57,431 bases of DNA from Chlamydiales bacterium. GTDB taxonomy: Bacteria; Chlamydiota; Chlamydiia; Chlamydiales; JACRBE01. The notes beneath the pieces were generated by a model. It had not been told where the DNA came from, searched no databases, and saw only the letters and a list, made by a program, of their open reading frames with translations. Each line of letters opens with the position of its first letter. Positions within the stretch are counted from its first letter, which is position 1. The stretch lies in assembly GCA_016213235.1 (NCBI GenBank), contig JACRBE010000016.1, positions 1-57,431 on the forward strand, written 5' to 3'. A program made the position numbers and the translations under genes. Positions 9,369-18,556 of the stretch are shown here, in pieces.

Positions 9369-9450
9369 TAACCTGTTTATAATGAATGTTAAAAAAATAA
9401 TTTTTCATTGTTAAATATTACGAGCTAGGATTCGTAGTATGCAGATGATT

Positions 9451-10506
9451 TTAATCACAATAACTCAATGGGAGCTTTGCTTTTAACATCAAATTAGCTA
9501 AAATATCGTTAATGCTTTTTCCTTTCCATTGCTTACTATAGTTCTCTTCTGTCATTAAAGTTGGTAATATCGTTCGATCTATGTATAGCGTTGCATTAAG
9601 ATGGTCGATTTCGTGTTGCAGTATACGTGCATACCATCCTTTTGCTTGAATCACGATAGGCTCTCCTAGCTCATTTAAACATTCTACGCGTACAGCGCTG
9701 GCTCTGGGAACAATACCCATAAATTCAGGAATACTGAGACAACCTTCAAAAAATTTAGTAGTACTTGTATCTTCTATATAAAGTCGAGGATTAATAATCA
9801 CATGAAAAGGAACAAGCGATCGATCTCTTTCTAATAATTGCTCACGAGTTAAATGAGAGTGATCCATATCTTCAATAACTATGAGTTGAATAGATTTACC
9901 AATTTGTGGTGCTGCTAGTCCCACTCCAGGAGCCGCTCTCATCGTAGCTTTCATATCTTCAATTAAGCTCTGAATCTCTGGACTTGAAATTTCTTCTATT
10001 AAAAGTTCTCTTGCTACTTGACGTAAGATGGGATCTCCCGCTCGTACAATGTCTAATGTAGGTAGATTACGAGAATCAAGGTGCTCGCGATAGATAATCT
10101 TAGATTCCACAATGGAATAAAATGGAATAAATCCTTTATAAAGGTGATAATATTTTGTAGTTCCTCCTGGATTTGTCTCATATACTAAGTCTCCTTCCAG
10201 CTTATTTGTATCAACTTTTAAAATCACAAATTGTGGTGTATCAGGCCAATATTTTGTAATAATCTTATCTAGTTGATCTTCTCTTGAAAAGTGGATAAAA
10301 GCATCATCCTCTGCGGATAATACAACCGCTTTTCTATATTGCGTTGCTTGCCAATGCCGAAGGGATAATATTTTATATAAATATTTTGGAGTTTCTACTA
10401 TTTCTGATTCCATAATCTTCCTTTTTAAAGAGAATTCATTTCCATATAATGAGCATGAAACTATACAGAGGAAAAAGATGATAAAAAACTTGTTGCGCAT
10501 ATGCAT
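9451..10506 (-). CDS. Exported DUF952-peptide deformylase fusion
   Basis: 351 residues in three parts. A hydrophobic leader (residues 1-22, FFIIFFLCIVSC) ends in a lipobox-like IVSC, suggesting export or lipidation. Residues ~40-140 resemble DUF952: YLYKILSLRHW, DDAFIHFS, YYHLYKGFIP. Residues ~150-340 are a peptide deformylase with all three motifs, GVGLAAPQ, EGCLSI and the metal-binding QHEIDHL. Deformylase normally acts on nascent chains in the cytoplasm, so a leader is unusual. A cytoplasmic form could start at Met-32 (MESEIVETPKYL). Whether this is the sole deformylase of the cell is unknown. Confidence 0.85.
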   Translation of the reverse strand: MHMRNKFFIIFFLCIVSCSLYGNEFSLKRKIMESEIVETPKYLYKILSLRHWQATQYRKAVVLSAEDDAFIHFSREDQLDKIITKYWPDTPQFVILKVDTNKLEGDLVYETNPGGTTKYYHLYKGFIPFYSIVESKIIYREHLDSRNLPTLDIVRAGDPILRQVARELLIEEISSPEIQSLIEDMKATMRAAPGVGLAAPQIGKSIQLIVIEDMDHSHLTREQLLERDRSLVPFHVIINPRLYIEDTSTTKFFEGCLSIPEFMGIVPRASAVRVECLNELGEPIVIQAKGWYARILQHEIDHLNATLYIDRTILPTLMTEENYSKQWKGKSINDILANLMLKAKLPLSYCD

Positions 10507-10515
10507 TTCTCCGTG

Positions 10516-10928
10516 TTAACAGGACATATTATCACTTCGATGTTTATTTGTAAGAGCATAAATACATACAGGAATGCCATGAAAAATACTCTTTTTCCAT
10601 AGATACATTCCTAAACGTTCTGCAATTTTAAGACTACGAACATTGTTTGGATCAATAATGGAGATAAGCTGAGGGAAGTTGATTAAAAACATAATCAGAA
10701 ACAGCGATTGCGGCCTCAGTAGCATAGCCCTTTCCCCAATATGCCGGGTCCAATCGATAGCCAAGCTCAATTTTTTCTTCACCATCAATGTTTTGTGTGA
10801 TGAGTCCAACAAAACCAATTAATTGATGATCCCTTATCAACAACTGCAAACAGGCCAAAACCGTATTTGTCATAATGGTTTAAGATCCTTTTTTGAAGAT
10901 GCTCTAACGTTTTCAAAGCTTTCAGCAT
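10516..10928 (-). pseudogene. Broken copy of RimJ/RimL-like GNAT acetyltransferase
   Basis: A degraded duplicate of the intact gene at 12130-12639. Reading the minus strand, frame one gives LKTLEHLQKRILNHYDKYGF, frame two gives DHQLIGFVGLITQNIDGEEK through GKGYATEAA, and frame three gives PQLISIIDPNNVRSLK to the end. At least two small deletions separate the frames: two bases near VVDK and one further change near FNQL. The N-terminal ~45 residues are missing and are replaced by the junction with the BRO gene. Too broken to be active. Confidence 0.85.
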
Positions 10929-10930
10929 AT

Positions 10931-11821
10931 TTAATCTTTCTGGCCATGAACTTCTTTAAGTTTGTTTTTTACTTTAATTGATTTTATTTTCTCCGACTCT
11001 ACGTCCAATTGATGTGAGAGAAAATTAGATGAGCTTACAACTTTTCTACCACTTTTTTCTTCAAGCTCTTTCCTTGCATTACCTGCAATTTTTCCACCTG
11101 CACGTGCAGCTGCTTTATTTTCTTGAAAACCTTGAGCATCCTGGTGAACTGTGATTTCTGTGGTAGATGCTTCACCTAACATAGTAAAAATCAATTCCAG
11201 ATCTGTCATATGATCACGAAGATTTTCTTTTTTGAGGCTTTTTAATTTTTTGTGCTTCGATGGGTTAAGTCCAAAAATAGCTTCCGATATTTCAGCAGTC
11301 AGGATAGCGTATTCACGCTGCTCTTTAACACCTCTTTGTTCCCACTCATTTGTAAGTGTCTCTCTGATTGCAATTCCGCGCATCCGCTTCTCAATCCAAT
11401 CATCTGGATATCCCTTTGCTTTATAAGTAGCTCTGATTCTCTTAGAAGCAAGCTCAGGGTCTTCGATTTCTTGGATGCGCTCATAACCTATTTTAGCTAA
11501 CCATCTTTTAAAAGGTTCGGCTTTTGGGGAAGGAATGGACTGAATAATTCGAAAGATCCCTTCCGTGTTTGCACAATTTAAATTTTGTTTTCCACCAAGA
11601 GTATCTATGGAAAGGGGGGTGACAATTTGTCCCCACCCTTCAGAAAGAGTAGGATCTCGCACTCGCATTTTTTTTATATAGTCGGTGGAGTTGGATGTAT
11701 CTATCAGAGCTTCAACAATATCTTTTACAACAAACCACCATTCATCATTATGCAAGACCCTTCTGATATTTTTACCTTTAAAAACTATCATATGATGACT
11801 TGTATCGATTTCTTTTGTCAT
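10931..11821 (-). CDS. BRO-N domain protein, DinD-like (antirepressor family)
   Basis: 296 residues. The N-terminal ~110 residues form a Bro-N domain (KNIRRVLHNDEWWFVVKDI, then LGGKQNLNCANTEGIFRII and SPKAEPFKRWL), a DNA-binding module found in phage antirepressors. The C-terminal part has ARAGGKIAGNARKELEEKSG, characteristic of DNA-damage-inducible protein D (DinD) relatives. Such genes spread on mobile elements and prophages. It lies between the two copies of the acetyltransferase gene, so it may mark the segment that caused that duplication. A 39-codon frame upstream overlaps its start by ATGA. Confidence 0.8.
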   Translation of the reverse strand: MTKEIDTSHHMIVFKGKNIRRVLHNDEWWFVVKDIVEALIDTSNSTDYIKKMRVRDPTLSEGWGQIVTPLSIDTLGGKQNLNCANTEGIFRIIQSIPSPKAEPFKRWLAKIGYERIQEIEDPELASKRIRATYKAKGYPDDWIEKRMRGIAIRETLTNEWEQRGVKEQREYAILTAEISEAIFGLNPSKHKKLKSLKKENLRDHMTDLELIFTMLGEASTTEITVHQDAQGFQENKAAARAGGKIAGNARKELEEKSGRKVVSSSNFLSHQLDVESEKIKSIKVKNKLKEVHGQKD

Positions 11822-11937
11822 AAATTTTCTTGGAGTTTGTGGTTTTTTGAGACCAAAAGCTCTACAGCTGTTGCCTTTCCTTCATTCTGTTCTTCTATTT
11901 TTTTTGCAAGCTTGTGGTTTGGATGTTTGGTTCCTGG
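11818..11937 (-). pseudogene. Short coupled reading frame upstream of the BRO gene, probably a remnant
   Basis: 39 codons open between a stop and a TGA that overlaps the BRO ATG. The translation begins HPNHKLAKKIEEQNEGKATA and continues as a charged helix. No ATG or GTG start is present in frame. It may be the tail of a lost gene once coupled to the BRO gene. No family recognised. Confidence 0.3.
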
Positions 11938-12129
11938 CTATTCTAACGGATCCGATCCCTGATTCCAAGATCTGACTTAAATGCGGTTCTCATTTGGTTT
12001 TTTAATCAAAAAATTAGTCTAAAATGTAATCTTTTTAAATGCAAATGATGTCTTTTTCAATCACATGAAAATTCAACATTCATGGACCAACATTGAACCA
12101 AATAGGAGCGCATTCACAGTTCTCGATGC
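11938..12129. other. Intergenic, nothing recognised
   Basis: About 190 AT-rich bases between the remnant frame and the intact acetyltransferase gene (minus). I see no RNA gene, convincing terminator or repeat in it. Confidence 0.4.
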
Positions 12130-12639
12130 TTATTTATTATTTGTAAGAGCATAAATATGAACAGGAATACCATGAAAAACACTTTTTTTCCACAGATACA
12201 TTCCTAAACGCTCTGCAACTTTAAGACTACGAATGTTTTTTGGATCAATAATGGAGATGAGTTGAGGGATATGAAGCTGATTGAAAGCATAATCAGAAAC
12301 AGCCATTGCAGCCTCAGTAGCATAGCCCTTTCCCCAATATGCTGGGTCTAATCGATATCCAAGCTCAATTTTTTCTTCACCATCAATGTTTTGTGTGATG
12401 AGTCCAACAAAACCAATTAATTGATGATCTCTCTTATCAACAACTGCAAACAGGCCAAAACCATATTTCTCATAATGATCCAAGATTCTTTTTTGAAGAT
12501 GCTCTCTTGTTTGATCTCTACTAAGCGGACCGCTTATAGAAAAATGCATTACTTCTTTATTAGCTAAAATAGAAGCAAGAACGTCAAGATCATCTTCTTT
12601 AAACTTACGTAAAATGAGATGTTTTGTTTCTAAGATCAT
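12130..12639 (-). CDS. RimJ/RimL-type GNAT N-acetyltransferase
   Basis: 169 residues of the ribosomal-protein-Ser/Ala acetyltransferase branch of the GNAT fold. Starts LETKHLILRKFKEDDLDVL, with GLFAVVDKRDHQLIGFVGLI, ELGYRLDPAYWGKGYATEA (the acetyl-CoA pyrophosphate loop, GKGYAT), and NIRSLKVAERLGM near the end. The acceptor may be a protein N-terminus or a small amine. AAGGA precedes its ATG and it begins 15 nt after the next acetyltransferase gene, so the two form an operon. A broken near-identical copy lies at 10516-10928. Confidence 0.85.
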   Translation of the reverse strand: MILETKHLILRKFKEDDLDVLASILANKEVMHFSISGPLSRDQTREHLQKRILDHYEKYGFGLFAVVDKRDHQLIGFVGLITQNIDGEEKIELGYRLDPAYWGKGYATEAAMAVSDYAFNQLHIPQLISIIDPKNIRSLKVAERLGMYLWKKSVFHGIPVHIYALTNNK

Positions 12640-12654
12640 ACCTGTTCCTTAGAG

Positions 12655-13206
12655 CTAAGGTTTCCACTGTTGATTTGTTAAAGATGTCAATATATGGTCT
12701 TCCCATTGTCCATTGATGAATAAATAATCTTTTGCATAGCCCTCCATATTAAAACCTAAATGACCAAGGAGCAAAGCGCTTCTTTCATTGGTAGGTATGT
12801 AGTTAGCCATGATGCGATGCAAGTTTTCTTTTTCGAACATGTACTGTATAGCGATTTTTAAGGCTTCGGACATGAATCCTTTTCCTTCATAACTTTTATC
12901 GATTTTATAACCTAAATAGCAGGCATGAAAGGCTGATCGAAAAATTTGAGTGAAATTACAAATTCCTATTATATCTGCTTCAATATCGTTTTTTATGAAG
13001 AATACGAAACGAATGGATTTCCCTGCTTCATATTCTTTCTCGTATTCTTTGAATTGATCGTCATAACTGATGTTGCCTACAGTTGATGCCCATTTTGCAA
13101 AATGTTCTTTATTTTGTTCTTCAAATTGTTGAAATTTGGAACTATCACTTTTTGTTAAACTACGAAGTAAAAGCCTTGAAGTAGTTAAAAACACCTGTTC
13201 TTTCAT
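12655..13206 (-). CDS. RimJ/RimL-like GNAT N-acetyltransferase
   Basis: 183 residues of the same superfamily as the downstream gene but clearly diverged. It starts LTTSRLLLRSLTKSDSSKF, has FIKNDIEADIIGICNFTQIF, CYLGYKIDKSYEGKGFMSEA (the acetyl-CoA loop as GKGFMS) and ends NERSALLLGHLGF then GYAKDYLFING. This is the classical RimJ layout. First gene of a two-gene minus-strand operon. Acceptor unknown. Confidence 0.83.
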   Translation of the reverse strand: MKEQVFLTTSRLLLRSLTKSDSSKFQQFEEQNKEHFAKWASTVGNISYDDQFKEYEKEYEAGKSIRFVFFIKNDIEADIIGICNFTQIFRSAFHACYLGYKIDKSYEGKGFMSEALKIAIQYMFEKENLHRIMANYIPTNERSALLLGHLGFNMEGYAKDYLFINGQWEDHILTSLTNQQWKP

Positions 13207-13425
13207 TATATTTTATCCATCGCACAGCATTTTTTTTTGTTTATAGCAGGAGAGTTGTTCAGATTGCTTGGCACTCGCAAAGGAATATTTTGAATATCAA
13301 TGAGGTGAGAAGAGAAAGAAGTAGTGTTCATATATTATCAGTTATAAACATGAAGGGATAATTGTTTTAAGCTATAATAACAAATCATCATTAAACGTAA
13401 AAGGACTGTTTCAAGAACAAGTTTT

Positions 13426-13821
13426 CTATGAAATTATTTTCCAAATTTCATATCCAACTTCATGACAGATTTTATTTTTCTTTATCTTGAAATAATGGAT
13501 CAGGCGCAGTTGTACTCGCTTGCCGGGTAAAATATCCCAAACATTATCTTTTCCTGCAGTGAAGTAAATAATGCGATCATCAAAGGCTTCGTTTCCTGCT
13601 GCAAAACGTCTTAATACTTCTATTTTGACAGGCTCCAAAATCCCTGCAGCAATGTTGCGGTAATGATCTAATATTTGATCATGCTTTGTAAATAGCAGAT
13701 CTCGTGCTGGTGCTTCCCATATAATCTCATCTGCAAAAGTTTCGCAAACTCGCTCTATTAATTCAGGTGTTTCAAATGCAAAATGTTGATCTATAATAGC
13801 AAAAATTTCTCGTGATTTCAT
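13426..13821 (-). CDS. SnoaL-like / NTF2-fold protein
   Basis: 131 residues with the pattern of the NTF2-like SnoaL fold: an N-terminal helix (REIFAIIDQHFAFETPELI), EIIWEAPARDLLFTKHDQIL in the position of the cone's opening strand, and a C-terminal sheet of alternating residues (VQLRLIHYFKIKKNKICHEV). The fold serves small-molecule isomerases, hydrolases or simple ligand binders. No catalytic set can be assigned. Stands alone, 219 nt from the acetyltransferase operon. Confidence 0.6.
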   Translation of the reverse strand: MKSREIFAIIDQHFAFETPELIERVCETFADEIIWEAPARDLLFTKHDQILDHYRNIAAGILEPVKIEVLRRFAAGNEAFDDRIIYFTAGKDNVWDILPGKRVQLRLIHYFKIKKNKICHEVGYEIWKIIS

Positions 13822-13881
13822 GATATTGAGTCTCCTATACTGGAAGTACCAAGAATGTAAAAATAAAAAAAGAAAAAATGT

Positions 13882-15897
13882 TTATGACGGAGATACTGGA
13901 GGCACTACTTGCAGGGTATCCACTTTTGTTTTTGCAAAAATACCATGCAAAGTAGAAGGCATTACCCATCTGCTATTGATGTCAAATGCAGGATCCTTCA
14001 TCAAATAATGAATAAGATTACATTCATTTGTTTCCGCATCTTCTATATAAGCATAAATAGTTTGATACAACCGAGTTTTTGCCGTTTTATTCCCTTGAAT
14101 TTGTATTTGTTGCAGTAGCTTTTTATCTTGTTTTATTTCTTTTGCAGAAATCAACTGTGATAAAGAAGTTGTATGCTCTTCCAAGAGTTGTAAACATGTT
14201 TTAATGCTTGTCAGTATTTTGTCAATCATTTGAGCCTTGTTCCCTCCTTGTTTGCAGCAATAGTCGATGTGTAGTGTAAGTTTATTCAATTCATCCAATA
14301 ACTCTGTGTGAGAAGTATCTTTAAGTTTTTCCCTCAAAGGTATTAGCTGCCTTGCAAGCCTGATTATTCCTTGATAAATTTTTTCTGCAGCAAACTCTTT
14401 TGTATCATCATATAGGCTTTTTATGTGAGAGTCTCCTATGGCAGATAAGAAGGATCCAACTTGATAACTCAAACTGATAAAAGAACTGCAAATACCACCT
14501 AGTAATGAATGGTCCATGGTTTGTCTTCTTTGGTGTAATATCTCATCTGTGATAGATAAAGCAAGATGGGAAATACTCTGTTTATTCCAACGAATGCGAG
14601 AAAAAACAGATCTCATTGCATCAAGATAACTGTATAAGCCAGGAATATATTCACTGGTATCTATATGTTTTGCAGCCTCATCTGCTCCATCCATTAAAAA
14701 TAAATGAGAAGATAATCGATTTACTTGCCTTGTTGCAAAATCTAACATGTGTCTTGTTAGTGCTTTTGGATCTATTCTTGCTAGATCTTGTCTTCTAAAG
14801 CGCATAATATGAAGTTCTTTACCAGGATCCATTTTTTGTATGTCTTTAATGTACTCTTTAAATGTACCACTCGTTCCCATAGCAGATATCATGAATAATT
14901 CATGATCGTTTATTCTTCCTCTGACAAAATCCACATGAGTAACAGCGCGATTTACAGGTCCTTTTGAGGCAAGATTTTGACCTAAATTCACTATTTTTGT
15001 AATGAGCCCTTGTTTTCTTTGGTATGCAAAGAAAGCGATATCAACGTATTGATCTTCTGTAGACCCAGGTGCAGTTAAAGAAAGAGGATATAATTTTGAT
15101 AAATCAGAATCATGACGAATGATGTAACAATTTACTGGTCTCACATCTGTACTGCAGCAAGAAATATGCATAGGTGCTGTTGCATCAGTAATTTCTATCC
15201 CGCTAATAGTTTCTTTCAAATGTATCGGAATGGATTTTTCTTGTCTCGGATCCAATACAAGTCCTCTTCTGATTCTCATTTCTTTATTTAAGAAGATACG
15301 ATTAAATACACTTACAATGACTTTTCCATCAGGTAATATCATCACATCCCTTGGAACAGATCCATCGATACCAAGTTCCCCATTTCTTGCATAATATACA
15401 GGAGAAGCCTCCGGATGATGAGAGTGAATAAATTTTGCAAGTAATGTCGCTTTTTTCTTACTAATCCCATAACCGCTGCTTATTAACTTATTGGCAATAA
15501 CAGACTCCTCGCTATTTAAAGAGGTCATGGAGTTAAAAAAACGCATGGATAAAATGATGGTAAAGTAAAGCATCCACCCTAGAATAGGCAGGAATAGTAA
15601 AAAATGAATCTTACTACTGGTTTGTATAACCTTAATATCCTCTTTTTTCCACTGCTTGGCCTCTAAGGTAACATCTGAGGAAAAAGAGGGTAACACATAG
15701 GCCTGATGAGGCTTGTTTTCTACAGGATGCGAAGGAGTAGAAAAAAGACCTAAACGATTGGTAAGATCGTCTTTTTTCTCTTTATGGCCATAACATCTTG
15801 GAATAGAGAGGTCTAGGTGATTGACGCTCTTTAATTTTTCAGAGAGCTCATCACAAGGTAATTGATAAAGAGGTAGGGTAGATGACACATTAGCCAT
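13882..15897 (-). CDS. Unknown 671-residue membrane protein, possible secreted effector
   Basis: No family recognised. One strong hydrophobic segment at about residues 98-118 (IHFLLFLPILGWMLYFTIIL) divides a short polar N-terminus from a long soluble part. The middle (about 130-400) has mixed alpha/beta character with a DGKVIVSVFN-type strand and a stretch MISAMGTSGTFKEYI. The last ~200 residues are helical with many charged residues (ELLDELNKLTLHIDYC to TTSLSQLISAKEIKQ). It ends in a proline-rich VVPPVSPS. Single-gene unit, at the edge of the accessory island. Could be a chlamydia-specific inclusion or envelope protein; this is inference. Confidence 0.55.
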   Translation of the reverse strand: MANVSSTLPLYQLPCDELSEKLKSVNHLDLSIPRCYGHKEKKDDLTNRLGLFSTPSHPVENKPHQAYVLPSFSSDVTLEAKQWKKEDIKVIQTSSKIHFLLFLPILGWMLYFTIILSMRFFNSMTSLNSEESVIANKLISSGYGISKKKATLLAKFIHSHHPEASPVYYARNGELGIDGSVPRDVMILPDGKVIVSVFNRIFLNKEMRIRRGLVLDPRQEKSIPIHLKETISGIEITDATAPMHISCCSTDVRPVNCYIIRHDSDLSKLYPLSLTAPGSTEDQYVDIAFFAYQRKQGLITKIVNLGQNLASKGPVNRAVTHVDFVRGRINDHELFMISAMGTSGTFKEYIKDIQKMDPGKELHIMRFRRQDLARIDPKALTRHMLDFATRQVNRLSSHLFLMDGADEAAKHIDTSEYIPGLYSYLDAMRSVFSRIRWNKQSISHLALSITDEILHQRRQTMDHSLLGGICSSFISLSYQVGSFLSAIGDSHIKSLYDDTKEFAAEKIYQGIIRLARQLIPLREKLKDTSHTELLDELNKLTLHIDYCCKQGGNKAQMIDKILTSIKTCLQLLEEHTTSLSQLISAKEIKQDKKLLQQIQIQGNKTAKTRLYQTIYAYIEDAETNECNLIHYLMKDPAFDINSRWVMPSTLHGIFAKTKVDTLQVVPPVSPS

Positions 15898-16273
15898 ATT
15901 AAAGATGGTTTTGTTTAAACAAATATAAGTAATTATATTCGTATTTTAAATTAAAAAGAATTGTTAAAAAAATGCTTATTAATAAATTAAAATATTTAAT
16001 ATAAATTAAAGAGGTTCATCCGAGGAATGCGTACCTAGATCCATGCAGATGATATAGTCTTAATTTGAAATAGTCCATATCGCGAAATCCATAGGCCTGC
16101 CGGGTTGGGTTCATTTTTTCAAAAATATTCATGTACTATTGGGGAAGCCGACTTTTTCGCAGCTCCTGCTCCTAGCGGGAGCTGCTGATTCTACAAAGCC
16201 TCAGTTGTGCATAAGGGGAAAATTTGTTATCGTTTTTCTTTCTTATAGATTTAGAAAGATAGGGTAATAGGTC
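15898..16273. other. Intergenic region between divergent genes, with a strong hairpin
   Basis: About 375 AT-rich bases between the divergent 671-residue gene and the SurA-like operon. The left half is promoter-like AT sequence. The right half is less AT-rich and carries a 27-nt hairpin (16159-16185, listed separately) about 90 nt before the SurA-like start. No tRNA or ORF seen. Confidence 0.4.
16159..16185 (+). promoter_or_regulatory. 12-bp hairpin in a leader region
   Basis: GCAGCTCCTGCT, 3-nt loop CCT, then AGCGGGAGCTGC: all twelve positions pair if one T-G wobble is allowed. It is not followed by a T tract, so it is unlikely to be a simple terminator. It sits in the likely leader of the SurA-like gene and could be a structured RNA element or a protein-binding palindrome. 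Confidence 0.35.
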
Positions 16274-18556
16274 ATGTTAAACATTCTTAGACGATATCAA
16301 AGAGGAATTTTCCTTGTTACAGCAGTTATTGTAATTATTACATTTTCCTTTTTTGGCGCAAATAGGATAGCCAATAATCCTGGTGTAGAAGAACACTCTA
16401 CAAAAAAAGATTTGCAAATTGCAAAGGCCGTCGATGGTAGTGGTATCTATCAGAGTCAAGTAGATAAAATGATGCGATTCTTATCAGAAGAGAGTGTTGT
16501 TGATCAAAGTAGACAGTCATCTTTTTATCCTAATATCTTTAATGACGACTTTGTTACAAAGGATATCTTTGATTCAAAAATAGCACTTATTTTAGGTAAG
16601 CATTATTTTGAGCTTTTTTCTGAAGAAATCAAAATCAAGCAAGAACGATTTAAACAATACAAGCCATATGAACATCCTCTTGCTCCATATATTTCTATGA
16701 CAAATGTATGGGAGCGATTTGCACCACAATTATTTAAAGATTATCAAGAATTTAAGCAACTATCTTTAGAAGAGAGCTACCTTGCATTTGAAAAGATGGT
16801 GGACCTCTATTTGCATAGCAAAACAATATCAGCTCCTTTAATGAAACAATTGCTTTATTATTTAGAAGGACAGTATTCATTTTTAGAAAAAGACTCCTTT
16901 TTACAAAGTGGAGACTTTGCACTATTTCATGCACATTCTTTAAAGGATTGGTTCGGTAATAATTTCATGGAAATCGTATGCCAATTTGTAATCAATGGTG
17001 CTAAATATGCAAAAGAAAATGGCTATGTTGTGACACTTGAAGAAGCAAAAGCATCATTATTTAAAAATGCCAAGGACGTATTAAGCCATCAACAAAAAGA
17101 GATTAATGATAAAGAGATCAACACTTATTTTCATAATTTTTTATCGGTATATGGGTTAACAGAGAAAGAGACACTAGATATTTGGCAACAAGTGCTGTTG
17201 TTTAGAAGATTATTTCATGACAATGCAGCCAAGATTTTTGTAGATCCTATGTTGTATGAAGATTATGTAAGCTTTGCATCAAAAGAGGCAAATATTACAC
17301 TTTATGAACTACCAAAGGAATATCGATTTGAAGAATTAAAAGATCTTTATCTATTTGAAACTTATATGCAGTCCATAGCAAAAAAAGATAAACAAGACGT
17401 TGCAGGTATTGGATCCACCTGTTATTCCTTATCAGAAATAGAAGAAAATACTCCAGAGCTGATACAAAAAGAATTCAAGCTTCGAGTAGCTGAACTGACA
17501 AAAAAGGAATTAATGCTATCTGTTGGCGTTAAAGAGCTGTGGGATTATGCAGTCCAAGAGGATCATTGGAAGCATCTAACAAAAGACTATCCAGAGCTTA
17601 TGTTTATTGCAACTAAGGCGGATCGATTAAAAGCTCTTCAGTCATTGGAAATAGAACCAAGAAATAAGATTTACCAGCAGGCAAAGAGCGAGATAGTTAA
17701 TTTGCACCCAGAGTGGGCAAGAGAGGCTCTTTTCACTGTAACGATGAAAGATGAAGCTATTGCTGTGCCTTATTTTGGGGATCATTTGTTTTTTCATGGG
17801 TTTACGAGCGGCAAGGAGCTTATCACCTTTTTATCGCAATTAAAAGAGGAGAGTATCTTTACAAAAGATAATGAACATTTCTATAAAATAGAAGTAACAG
17901 AAGTTGGAAATGATTGTGTACTATCTTTTAAAGAAGCAAAAGAAAACAAGGTTCTTGAAGTGTTATTAGATCGACACTTAAAAGTTGCTTATGATAAATA
18001 TAAAGAGACAAATTCTGAATTACAAGGTCTGGAGTTTGATCAATGTAAGGATAAGGTAGGATACATTGTTTACAGAGGCTTGATTGATCAATTGAAAGCT
18101 TATGCCTATAACATGGGTATTACCATTAATATAAATGAGATAGATCAAGTAGCAAAAACAAGATTCTTAAAATTCTTAAATAAGAAAAAACAGCAATTGA
18201 TGCATGAAGACAATGTAGTGCAAGTTCCTGAATTAATGGCTCAGTTTGAATTGAATAAGAAAGACATTTCTTTAAAAAGAAATGCTTATCAGCCTCTTCC
18301 AGATGATCAATTCTTCCGGATGAAAAAAGGGGAGTGGTCTGATGTTATTACATTACAAGATGAGTCGTTTGCGTTCTTCAAAATGAATGATATTGAGTTT
18401 AATCATCAGGAGCTAGCTCAGGAAGTTGAAAAAGGTAGAAAATTGCTGGGTGATGAGTCTAAGCGATTTATTGCAAATCAATTGATGAAAGAGATGCAGC
18501 AAAAAAGCAGTATTTCTCTTGAAAAAAGCAAGGATCTTATAGCAGATGCTCCTTGA
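16274..18556 (+). CDS. SurA/PpiD-like membrane-anchored periplasmic chaperone
   Basis: 760 residues. The N-terminus, MLNILRRYQRGIFLVTAVIV then ITFSFFGANR, is the single-span anchor typical of PpiD-type chaperones (short basic leader, one TM, FFG exit), followed by AVDGSGIYQSQVDKMMRFL, the VNG-like start of the SurA N-domain. The remainder is long, charged and helical. I see no clear parvulin PPIase signature, so it may act as a chaperone only. Likely role: folding of envelope proteins on the periplasmic face of the inner membrane. First gene of a three-gene unit; the next start overlaps its end by 11 nt. Confidence 0.65.
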   Translation: MLNILRRYQRGIFLVTAVIVIITFSFFGANRIANNPGVEEHSTKKDLQIAKAVDGSGIYQSQVDKMMRFLSEESVVDQSRQSSFYPNIFNDDFVTKDIFDSKIALILGKHYFELFSEEIKIKQERFKQYKPYEHPLAPYISMTNVWERFAPQLFKDYQEFKQLSLEESYLAFEKMVDLYLHSKTISAPLMKQLLYYLEGQYSFLEKDSFLQSGDFALFHAHSLKDWFGNNFMEIVCQFVINGAKYAKENGYVVTLEEAKASLFKNAKDVLSHQQKEINDKEINTYFHNFLSVYGLTEKETLDIWQQVLLFRRLFHDNAAKIFVDPMLYEDYVSFASKEANITLYELPKEYRFEELKDLYLFETYMQSIAKKDKQDVAGIGSTCYSLSEIEENTPELIQKEFKLRVAELTKKELMLSVGVKELWDYAVQEDHWKHLTKDYPELMFIATKADRLKALQSLEIEPRNKIYQQAKSEIVNLHPEWAREALFTVTMKDEAIAVPYFGDHLFFHGFTSGKELITFLSQLKEESIFTKDNEHFYKIEVTEVGNDCVLSFKEAKENKVLEVLLDRHLKVAYDKYKETNSELQGLEFDQCKDKVGYIVYRGLIDQLKAYAYNMGITININEIDQVAKTRFLKFLNKKKQQLMHEDNVVQVPELMAQFELNKKDISLKRNAYQPLPDDQFFRMKKGEWSDVITLQDESFAFFKMNDIEFNHQELAQEVEKGRKLLGDESKRFIANQLMKEMQQKSSISLEKSKDLIADAP

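Noticed and set aside
11585-11962. 125-codon plus-strand frame across the BRO gene start
   Set aside because: Antisense to the Bro-N domain; no recognisable protein. The minus-strand 39-codon frame is the better reading.
16274-18556. Parvulin PPIase domain in the SurA/PpiD-like protein
   Set aside because: The N-terminal anchor fits PpiD but no parvulin signature is visible, so no isomerase activity is claimed.
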